Source: JBBCJT01 sp037190665
GTDB lineage: Bacteria; Pseudomonadota; Alphaproteobacteria; Acetobacterales; Acetobacteraceae
NCBI GenBank assembly: GCA_037190665.1
Contig: JBBCJT010000171.1
Location: 1 to 19,675 of the forward strand
DNA length: 19,675 bases
Reading direction: 5' to 3'
Both the position numbers and the translations under genes were made by a program. The notes beneath the pieces are model-generated. The model worked only from the letters and a program-made list of their open reading frames with translations. It was not told the origin of the DNA and searched no databases. Numbering within the stretch: position 1 is the stretch's first letter; every line of letters starts with the position of its first letter. Shown here piece by piece: positions 14,546 to 19,675 of the stretch.

Positions 14546-15646
14546 CTATTCCGGGCGGAAGACGCGCGCGTGCTGGGGCTGCCAGGCGACCGCGGCGGCG
14601 GACCCGACCGACAGGCCCGACGTGCCGGCCGCCGCCGGGCGCTTGGCCATGATCTCCCCGCCCTGGCCCAGTTCCAGCCGCAGCCGGACATGGTCGCCGA
14701 GGTAGATCGCCTCCAGCAGCTTGGCCGGCAGCGCCTCGGCCCCCAGCGCATCGGCCTCCACGCCGGCCAGCGCGATGCGTTCGGGGCGGATGGAGACCAC
14801 GCAGCGCGCGCCGGCCGCGTTCACGTCCGCGGGCGCCGCCTCCACCACCGGCCCGCAATCGAGCTTCACCCGCACCAGATCGTCGTCCACCGCCTCGATC
14901 ACGCCGGGCAGGCGGTTGTTCTCGCCGATGAAGCGGGCGACGAAGGCGTCGGCCGGGCGCTCGTACAGCGCCTCCGGCACGTCGAGCTGGCGGATCTCCC
15001 CGTCCGAGAACACGGCGATCCGGTCGCTCATGGTCAGCGCCTCGGACTGGTCGTGGGTGACGTAGACCATCGTCACGCCCAGGCTTTCGTGGATGTGCCG
15101 GATCTCGAGCTGCATCTCCTCGCGGAGCTGCTTGTCGAGCGCGCCCAGCGGCTCGTCGAGCAGCACCACCGGCGGCTCGAACACCAGCGCGCGGGCAAGG
15201 GCCACGCGCTGCTGCTGGCCGCCCGAAAGCTGCGTCGGCCGGCGTTCGGCGAAGCCGGGCATGCGCACCATCTCCAGCGCCCGGTTCACCCGGATGCGCT
15301 GCTCGGCGCGCGCGATCCCGCGCACGGAGAGCGGGAAGGCGACGTTCTCGGCCACCGTCATGTGCGGGAACAGCGCGTAGTTCTGGAACACCACGCCCAG
15401 GCCGCGCTTGTGCGGCGGGGTGCGGGCGATGTCCCGCCCGTCGAGCAGGATCCGCCCTTCGGTGGGCTGCTCGAACCCCGCCAGCATCATCAGCGTTGTG
15501 GTCTTGCCGGATCCCGAGGGGCCGAGAAGCGTGAGGAATTCACCCTGCATGATGTCCAGATGCAGGTCGCGGACCACCATCGTGCGTCCGTCATAGGATT
15601 TCCGCACGCCATCGAACCGAACCAGCGCGGCGCCAGTCTGAGCCAT
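14546..15646 (-). CDS. ABC transporter ATP-binding protein, PotA type (spermidine/putrescine-like)
   Basis: A 366-residue ATPase of the polyamine/iron/thiamine (PotA/FbpC) family. Walker A is GPSGSGKT at 42-49, the Q-loop glutamine is at 88, and the signature LSGGQQQR is at 140-147. Walker B is VLLDEP at 161-166, the H-loop histidine is at 198, and the C-terminal region from about 245 fits a TOBE regulatory domain. Length is normal for PotA. Start ATG 15646 has AGGAGG four bases upstream; the longer open frame was rejected. No cognate permeases or binding protein lie next to it. Downstream, after 77 bases on the same strand, comes a TRAP operon, so its partners must be elsewhere. A weak TTGCCG/TCCCAT promoter pair (15699-15671) is the only one visible. 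Confidence 0.93.
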   Translation of the reverse strand: MAQTGAALVRFDGVRKSYDGRTMVVRDLHLDIMQGEFLTLLGPSGSGKTTTLMMLAGFEQPTEGRILLDGRDIARTPPHKRGLGVVFQNYALFPHMTVAENVAFPLSVRGIARAEQRIRVNRALEMVRMPGFAERRPTQLSGGQQQRVALARALVFEPPVVLLDEPLGALDKQLREEMQLEIRHIHESLGVTMVYVTHDQSEALTMSDRIAVFSDGEIRQLDVPEALYERPADAFVARFIGENNRLPGVIEAVDDDLVRVKLDCGPVVEAAPADVNAAGARCVVSIRPERIALAGVEADALGAEALPAKLLEAIYLGDHVRLRLELGQGGEIMAKRPAAAGTSGLSVGSAAAVAWQPQHARVFRPE

Positions 15647-15702
15647 ACAGCCTCCTGCGCGTTTGCCTGCATGGGACATGGACGGGGCCCGCTCGGCAAG
15701 AC

Positions 15703-15723
15703 CGGGCGGGAACTTTCCGCCCG
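15703..15723. repeat. Inverted repeat in the divergent PotA-like / DUF883 promoter region
   Basis: CGGGCGG at 15703-15709 and CCGCCCG at 15717-15723 form a perfect 7-bp stem around GAACTTT. The left arm and centre contain the GGAAC of the proposed EcfG promoter, so the repeat could be an operator overlapping its -35, or a chance GC-rich symmetry. Confidence 0.35.
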
Positions 15724-15733
15724 CGCCCATGTT
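15709..15733 (+). promoter_or_regulatory. Candidate EcfG (general stress sigma factor) promoter
   Basis: GGAAC at 15709-15713 is followed by a 16-base spacer and TGTT at 15730-15733. This matches the alphaproteobacterial EcfG consensus of GGAAC, 16-17 bases, then cGTT. Transcription would begin around 15740, giving a leader of about 30 bases before the ATG at 15770, and the Shine-Dalgarno falls inside it. The downstream gene is related to E. coli YqjD/ElaB, which are RpoS-dependent stationary-phase proteins. EcfG plays the corresponding general-stress role in alphaproteobacteria, so the biological fit is good. No EcfG, PhyR or NepR gene is in the window. Confidence 0.55.
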
Positions 15734-15769
15734 TGGGGGGCTCAGGTCCGGCAGGAAGGAGCAGACCCC

Positions 15770-16027
15770 ATGGCCGCAGAAGACAAGGCCCGCAACATCG
15801 CCGACGAGCTCGCCGAGCTCCGCGCCCAGGTCGAGAGCATGATGAAGGACCGCGTGGCGCCGTCCGTCTCGCGCATCGCCCACCAGGCGGAGGACTACGC
15901 CAAGCAGGCGGCCGACGAGGTGCGCTACCGCACCGACCAGTTCTCCGGCACCGTCCGCGACCAGCCGCTGACCTCGATCCTGATCGCGGCGGCGGTGGGC
16001 TGGCTCATCGGCCGCGTCACCCGCTAG
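15770..16027 (+). CDS. DUF883 family protein (ElaB/YqjD/YgaM-like), membrane-anchored
   Basis: An 85-residue protein. Residues 3-60 are charged and helical with heptad-like spacing (IADELAELRAQVESMMKD, then IAHQAEDYAKQAADEV). The C-terminus is a single membrane anchor of the DUF883 type (QPLTSILIAAAVGWLIGRVTR). In E. coli, YqjD and ElaB are inner-membrane proteins that bind ribosomes in stationary phase. Whether this one does so is inference. ATG 15770 is preceded by AAGGAG at a spacing of eight; the frame is open far upstream but without coding character. Five bases separate its stop from the next gene, so the two form an operon. Confidence 0.9.
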   Translation: MAAEDKARNIADELAELRAQVESMMKDRVAPSVSRIAHQAEDYAKQAADEVRYRTDQFSGTVRDQPLTSILIAAAVGWLIGRVTR

Positions 16028-16032
16028 GGGCG

Positions 16033-16470
16033 ATGTTACCCATCAGCGCCGCGAAGGCCGCCGCGCAGGCAGAGGTGCTGCGCGAGCGGCTGCGGATGCA
16101 GCTTCTCGGCCGGCGCATCCTGGCCGCGCTGATCGCCTGCATCTTCGTGGCCGCGGCGGTGATCGAGATCCACATGGCCGCCTACTACATGCTGTTCGAC
16201 CGGTTCGGGTCGAAATGGACCCCGCTGATCCTCGCCGGGGGCGATTTCGCCCTCGCGGTGCTGGTGCTGCTGGTCGTCGGCCGGGTCGGTTCGCTCGAAC
16301 GCCAGGCGGCGGAGGCGGCCGAGCTGCGGGACCGCGCGCTGGGCGAGGCGGGGCGGTCGCTCACCATGGTCGCCACGGTCGCGCCGGTACTGCGGCTGCT
16401 GCGCGGGCGGGGCGGGCTGATGGCCGCCGCCGCGGCGGCGGCGACCACGCTGCTGTTCCGCGGCCGGTAG
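16033..16470 (+). CDS. Small membrane protein, probable YqjE/phage-holin-like family
   Basis: A 145-residue protein. An amphipathic, basic N-terminus (to about 27) is followed by one long hydrophobic helix at about 28-54 and a second at about 63-85. A charged stretch (SLERQAAEAAELRDRALGEAG) comes next, then a short basic linker and an alanine-rich hydrophobic tail at about 127-142. Two helices plus the position after a DUF883 gene match the yqjD-yqjE arrangement, where YqjE belongs to a holin-like family; the family call rests on that context. The alanine-rich tail is an addition I cannot assign. ATG 16033 lies five bases after the previous stop, with only GGGG as ribosome-binding sequence. 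A true phage holin is unlikely, since no phage genes are nearby. Confidence 0.72.
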   Translation: MLPISAAKAAAQAEVLRERLRMQLLGRRILAALIACIFVAAAVIEIHMAAYYMLFDRFGSKWTPLILAGGDFALAVLVLLVVGRVGSLERQAAEAAELRDRALGEAGRSLTMVATVAPVLRLLRGRGGLMAAAAAAATTLLFRGR

Positions 16471-16488
16471 CGCATTTTCCGCTTACAC

Positions 16489-16527
16489 GGAGCCGGCGCC
16501 GGCTGATCGAGAAAGGGCGCCGGCTCC
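16489..16527. terminator. 12-bp hairpin between convergent genes, probable bidirectional terminator
   Basis: GGAGCCGGCGCC (16489-16500) and GGCGCCGGCTCC (16516-16527) form a perfect 12-bp stem with a 15-base loop. The hairpin lies exactly between the stop of the YqjE-like gene (16470) and the stop of the EamA gene (16531). There is no U run on either strand, so it is not a textbook intrinsic terminator. Placement and stability nevertheless favour transcription termination or 3'-end protection. Confidence 0.55.
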
Positions 16528-16530
16528 CGC

Positions 16531-17436
16531 TCAGCGGCCCAGCAGCACGATCACCACGCCCGTGATGATCAGGACGAGGCCCGCCACGTCCGCCCGGCGC
16601 AGCGTCTCCTTCAGGTAGAAGCGGCTGAACAGCAGGGTGAACACCATCTCCACCTGACCCACGGCGCGCACCAGCGCGACCGGGGCGAAGGCGAAGGCGG
16701 TGAACCAGCTCGCCGACCCGCAGGCGGACAGCGCGCCCACCCACATCGAATCCCGCCAGGTGGTGAAAACCAGCCGCGCCTGCGCCGGTTCGCGCAGCAG
16801 CATGTAGCTGCCCTGCATCACGGTCTGCATGGCGTTCATCACCACCAGCCCCGTCAGCGCGTTCAGCACCAGATCGACCTGCGGCAGCGACTGGTTGGCC
16901 GCCTTGATGAACACCGCGCTGAACGCGAAGCCGAGCCCCGCCCCCAGCCCGCACAGGGCCGCCGGTTGCACGGTGGCCCGCGCCAGCTCCGCCGGGTTCA
17001 GCCCCTTGCCCACCAGCGACAGGACCAGCACGCCGGTCACGCCGATCAGGATGCCGACGACGGCCATGGCGGTGATCGTCTCGCCGAGCAGCAGCCACGC
17101 CAGCACCGCCCCCTGCACGGCCTCCGTCTTGGAATAGGCCGTGCCCACGGCGAAGTTGCGGTGGCCGAACGCCATGATCAGCAGGTTGGTGCCGGCGATC
17201 TGCGCCAGCCCCCCGGCCGCGCAGGCGGCGAGGAAGCCTGCCGTCGGCGCGGGCGGCGGCCGGCCGATGGCGAGGCAGTACAGGCCGAGGAACAGCGCGC
17301 CGAACGGCACGCCGTACAGGAAGCGCACCACCCCCGCGCCGTTGACCGACAACTGCCCCCGCAGCCGCTGCTGCAGCGCCGTGCGCCAGGTCTGGAAAAG
17401 AGCGGCGGAGAAGGTCGCCGCGGTCCAAAGCTCCAT
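16531..17436 (-). CDS. EamA/DMT family permease
   Basis: A 301-residue integral membrane protein of the drug/metabolite transporter superfamily, with about ten hydrophobic helices in two halves. In the first half, SKTEAVQGAVLAWLLLGETIT carries the EamA-type GE motif at the end of a helix. In the second half, GQVEMVFTLLFSRFYLKETL repeats the same pattern (KE), followed by the final helix (VAGLVLIITGVVIVLLGR). EamA proteins export or import amino acids, sugars and other metabolites; the substrate is not evident. ATG 17436 follows directly on the stop of the enolase-superfamily gene (TGAATG), so it is the last gene of that operon. Confidence 0.92.
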   Translation of the reverse strand: MELWTAATFSAALFQTWRTALQQRLRGQLSVNGAGVVRFLYGVPFGALFLGLYCLAIGRPPPAPTAGFLAACAAGGLAQIAGTNLLIMAFGHRNFAVGTAYSKTEAVQGAVLAWLLLGETITAMAVVGILIGVTGVLVLSLVGKGLNPAELARATVQPAALCGLGAGLGFAFSAVFIKAANQSLPQVDLVLNALTGLVVMNAMQTVMQGSYMLLREPAQARLVFTTWRDSMWVGALSACGSASWFTAFAFAPVALVRAVGQVEMVFTLLFSRFYLKETLRRADVAGLVLIITGVVIVLLGR

Positions 17437-18588
17437 TCAGCCGAGCCTCGGGTCGAGCCAGGGTCGCGGCACGGGAACGACCGGCCGTCGCGCCGCCAGC
17501 GCCTCGTCCACCGCCACGCCGAGGCCCGGCCCCGCGGGCACCACGGCCGCGCCGTCCGCGAACTTCAGGTCGGCGCCGCGCACGCAGTCGTTGAACAGCG
17601 GCGATTCGCCGAACTGCACCTCCAGGATCAGGAAGTTCGGCAGCGTCGCGCAGAGATGCAGCGAATGCGCGTGGCAGACCGGGCCGGTGGGGTTGTGCGG
17701 CGCGACCTCCACGCCCGCGCTGTGCGCGAGTGCCGCGATCCGGCGGATCTCCTCATGCCCGCCGGCGTGCTTGATGTCGGGCATCAGCACGTCATACGCG
17801 CCCGTCTCGATCAGCGGCCGGTAGGCGGCGAGCCCGGCGAGCGTCTCCGCTCCTGCCAGCCGCATCCCGCGATCGTTGGCGAGGCTGCGCAGGCGGCGGA
17901 TCTCCGGCAGGTTCGCCTCCGCGACCGGGCATTCGATCCAGTACAGGCCCACCGGCGCGAGGTCGCGGATCAGCGCCGCCGCGCCGGCCGGCGAGAAGCG
18001 CCAGTGGCAATCGACCATCACGTCCACGCCGGTGCCCACCGCCGCACGCACCGCCTCGATGCAGGCGATGCCGTCGGCGCGGCGCGCGCGATGTTCCGGC
18101 GCCGCCGCATCCTCCCACACCACGCCGTCGAAGGGGGCGAGCTTGATGGCGCGGAATCCGGCATCGACGGCCCGTTGCGCGGCGGCGGCGAAGCCGTCGG
18201 GCGTGCGCGGATCGGTGCCGCGGTTGATGTTGGCGTAGAGCGGAATCCGCTCCCGCAGCGCACCGCCCAGCAGGCGCGCGACGGAGACACCGGCCGCCTG
18301 CGCGGACAGATCGGTCAGCGCCTGTTCCAGCGCCGAGATCGCGGTGTGCCGCACCATCCCGCCCGGCGCATGCGGCAGCAGCCGCGCAAGCACGGCACGG
18401 TCGCGCGCATCGCGACCGACCACGTCACGCGCGAGGCGGGCGACCTGCACCGCCATCGCCTCCTCGTGATTGGCGAGCGTCGCCTCGCCCCAGCCCACGC
18501 GCCCGTCCTCCGCCTCGGCGCGGACGAACAGCCAGTTGGTCCTGGGCGTGACGTTCAGCCCGACAAGGCCCAGCCCGGCGAGCTTCAT
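17437..18588 (-). CDS. Enolase superfamily enzyme, mandelate racemase/galactonate dehydratase type
   Basis: A 383-residue enzyme with an N-terminal capping domain and a C-terminal barrel. Probable metal ligands are Asp193 (VDCHWRF), Glu219 (YWIECP) and Glu248 (AGAETL). His195, two residues after the first ligand, and the pair Asp271 (MPDIKHAGG) with His298 (VAPHNPTGP) resemble D-galactonate dehydratase and related acid-sugar dehydratases. Lys149 (AIKLAPF) is present, but the second lysine of a KxK motif is replaced by Ala. The likely reaction is dehydration of an acid sugar to a 2-keto-3-deoxy acid; the substrate is unknown. ATG 18588 overlaps the Bug gene stop by one base (TGATG). An in-frame upstream start at 18630 would lie within that gene and was rejected. 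Confidence 0.91.
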   Translation of the reverse strand: MKLAGLGLVGLNVTPRTNWLFVRAEAEDGRVGWGEATLANHEEAMAVQVARLARDVVGRDARDRAVLARLLPHAPGGMVRHTAISALEQALTDLSAQAAGVSVARLLGGALRERIPLYANINRGTDPRTPDGFAAAAQRAVDAGFRAIKLAPFDGVVWEDAAAPEHRARRADGIACIEAVRAAVGTGVDVMVDCHWRFSPAGAAALIRDLAPVGLYWIECPVAEANLPEIRRLRSLANDRGMRLAGAETLAGLAAYRPLIETGAYDVLMPDIKHAGGHEEIRRIAALAHSAGVEVAPHNPTGPVCHAHSLHLCATLPNFLILEVQFGESPLFNDCVRGADLKFADGAAVVPAGPGLGVAVDEALAARRPVVPVPRPWLDPRLG

Positions 18589-19541
18589 CAGTCGAGCCTG
18601 ATCCCGGTGCTGGCGACCAGCGCCTTCCACTTCGCCACGTCGTCGTGGATGCGCTGCGCGAATGCCTCGGGCGTCGAGGCGACCACCTCGTTGCCGAGGA
18701 TCGCCGCCTTCTCCTTCAGCCCCGGCCCCGCCGCGATCTCCACGATCGCGCCGTGCAGCGCGTCCACGATCTCGCGCGGCAGGCCGGGCGGGCCGAGCAG
18801 GCCGTTCCAGGCGATGGTCTCGTAGCCGGGCAGTCCGCTCTCCGAGACGGTCGGCACGTCCGGCAGGTCAGGCCAGCGATGCAGGGAGGTCACGGCGACC
18901 GCCACCACCTCGCCACGGCGGATCACCGGCATGACGTTCGACAGGTTCATGAACGCGACCGGCGGCTCGCCCTGGATCACCGCCTGCACCATCGGCGGCG
19001 CGCCGCGGAACGGCACGTGCTGCAGGTCCACGCCCGCGCGCTGCTTGAACAGTTCCATCGACAGGTGCGCCGACGATCCCGGCCCGCCGGAGCCGAAGTT
19101 CAGCACGCCGGGCTGCGCGCGCGCCTGCGCGATCAGATCCTGCACCGTCGCCACCGGCAGCTTCGCCCTGTTGACGACCAGCACGTTGGGGCCCTGCACG
19201 ACCAGCGAGATCGGCGTGAAGCTGTTCAGGTCATACGGCAGGTTGCTGTAGAGCGCGCCGTTGATGCCGTTCGATCCGGCATTGCCGATCAGCAGCGTGT
19301 AGCCGTCAGGAGGCGAACGCCAGACCGCCTCCACGCCGATGCGCCCACCCGCGCCGGGGCGATTGTCCACCACGAAGGACTGGCCGAAGCGGCGCGCGAA
19401 CTCGTCGGCGAGCACGCGCGCGATGATGTCGCCGCCACCGCCCGGCGCATCCGGGGCGATGATGCGCACCGGCCGGTCCGGCCACGCGGCCTGGGCGAAG
19501 GATGCACAAGCCAGCATGGCCGCAAGCAATAGCGCCTTCAT
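18588..19541 (-). CDS. Tripartite tricarboxylate transporter-type substrate-binding protein (Bug/TctC family)
   Basis: A 317-residue periplasmic receptor. Residues 1-19 are a clean Sec signal peptide (MKALLLAAMLACASFAQAA). The mature protein has VRIIAPDAPGGGGDIIARVLADEF, GQSFVVDNRPGAGGRIG, DGYTLLIGNAGSNGIN and HVPFRGAPPMVQAVIQGEPPVAF, all Bug landmarks. The aspartate or amide residues that contact carboxylate ligands in the family cannot be assigned with certainty here. ATG 19541 has AGGAGG seven bases upstream. It heads an operon with an acid-sugar-type dehydratase and a DMT permease, which suggests an aldonate or related sugar acid as ligand. No TctA/TctB genes are present. It differs clearly from the other Bug protein in this window, so the two are not a recent duplication. 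Confidence 0.95.
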   Translation of the reverse strand: MKALLLAAMLACASFAQAAWPDRPVRIIAPDAPGGGGDIIARVLADEFARRFGQSFVVDNRPGAGGRIGVEAVWRSPPDGYTLLIGNAGSNGINGALYSNLPYDLNSFTPISLVVQGPNVLVVNRAKLPVATVQDLIAQARAQPGVLNFGSGGPGSSAHLSMELFKQRAGVDLQHVPFRGAPPMVQAVIQGEPPVAFMNLSNVMPVIRRGEVVAVAVTSLHRWPDLPDVPTVSESGLPGYETIAWNGLLGPPGLPREIVDALHGAIVEIAAGPGLKEKAAILGNEVVASTPEAFAQRIHDDVAKWKALVASTGIRLD

Positions 19542-19593
19542 CACGGTCCCTCCTGACGCAAAGCGTGGTGGCCGGCGCGCGGGCGCGTAAAGA

Positions 19594-19663
19594 CGTGGGG
19601 CTTTGCCCCACGCCCCGGCAGGGGCGCTGCCCCTGCACCCCGCCAAGGGACACGGCCCCTTGG
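19594..19663. repeat. Triple-hairpin palindromic module (REP-like)
   Basis: Three hairpins stand almost end to end. The first is CGTGGGGC/GCCCCACG with loop TTT (19594-19612). The second is GCAGGGGC/GCCCCTGC with loop GCT (19618-19636). The third is CCAAGGG/CCCTTGG with a 7-base loop (19643-19663). Stems are 8, 8 and 7 bp and perfect. The module lies upstream of the Bug-dehydratase-EamA operon at the window edge. Similar GC hairpin clusters are, to my recollection, scattered between genes in Acetobacteraceae and relatives, so I call it REP-like rather than operon-specific. It could also terminate transcription arriving from outside the window. Confidence 0.65.
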
Positions 19664-19675
19664 ATCCGCGTTTCT

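Noticed and set aside
15671..15699. Promoter for the PotA-like gene (TTGCCG, 17 bases, TCCCAT)
   Set aside because: Only four and three consensus matches; too weak to list as a feature.
14519..15769. N-terminal extension of the DUF883 gene frame by more than 400 codons
   Set aside because: It lies opposite the PotA-like gene. The strong AAGGAG and the family length place the start at 15770.
16033..16470. Phage holin implying a prophage or lysis cassette
   Set aside because: No endolysin, integrase or structural gene is nearby. The pairing with a DUF883 gene points to the chromosomal YqjD/YqjE-type arrangement.
16966..18825. 619-codon plus-strand frame opposite the enolase-superfamily gene
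   Set aside because: It is antisense shadow sequence rich in Arg, His and Gln with no recognisable domain.
1..19675. CRISPR array, tRNA/rRNA genes, insertion sequences or a defence system
   Set aside because: I looked on both strands and found no regularly spaced repeats, tRNA-like folds, transposase or nuclease motifs. The region is transport and metabolism.

Overview
The window looks like the chromosome of a GC-rich alphaproteobacterium, most likely Acetobacteraceae (Roseomonas-like). This rests on the very high G+C, the density of periplasmic solute-binding proteins, the alphaproteobacterial ileS/ribF proteins, two GGAAC-N16/17-GTT promoter-like sequences, and a triple-hairpin intergenic module of a type I associate with that group. 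No sequence search was possible, so the genus is inference. Nearly all of the window is coding and no gene-free stretch reaches 300 bases. I see no tRNA, rRNA, CRISPR array, transposase, integrase or phage structural gene.

Left part (1-9493, minus strand): transcription runs ridA-like gene, then a five-gene peptide/nickel-type ABC transporter (binding protein, two permeases, two ATPases), then ribF, ileS and the first codons of lspA. Within the transporter and on into ribF, most genes overlap by 4 bases (ATGA or GTGA), so the FAD synthetase gene is translationally linked to an uptake system. The ribF-ileS-lspA order is the classical one.

Middle part (9596-14468): a plus-strand orphan Bug/TctC-type binding protein diverges from the ridA-like gene. 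It converges, with a 3-base gap, on a minus-strand operon of a complete TRAP transporter (dctP-dctQ-dctM) followed by a monomeric sarcosine-oxidase-like flavoenzyme. This looks like an uptake-plus-oxidation module. A PotA-type ABC ATPase without permeases in the window lies just upstream of dctP on the same strand (14546-15646).

Right part (15647-19675): divergent from the PotA-like gene is a plus-strand pair of small membrane proteins (DUF883/YqjD-like and YqjE/holin-like). A good candidate general-stress (EcfG) promoter precedes it. Converging on the pair across a 12-bp hairpin is a minus-strand operon of a Bug-type binding protein, a galactonate-dehydratase-like enolase-superfamily enzyme and an EamA/DMT permease, suggesting acid-sugar handling. 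The window ends in three consecutive hairpins.

Overall this is an ordinary metabolic and transport region. I found no convincing undescribed defence or mobile system. The most useful second looks are the candidate EcfG promoters, the ABC-ribF coupling, the TRAP-flavoenzyme module, the orphan PotA-like ATPase and the triple-hairpin module.
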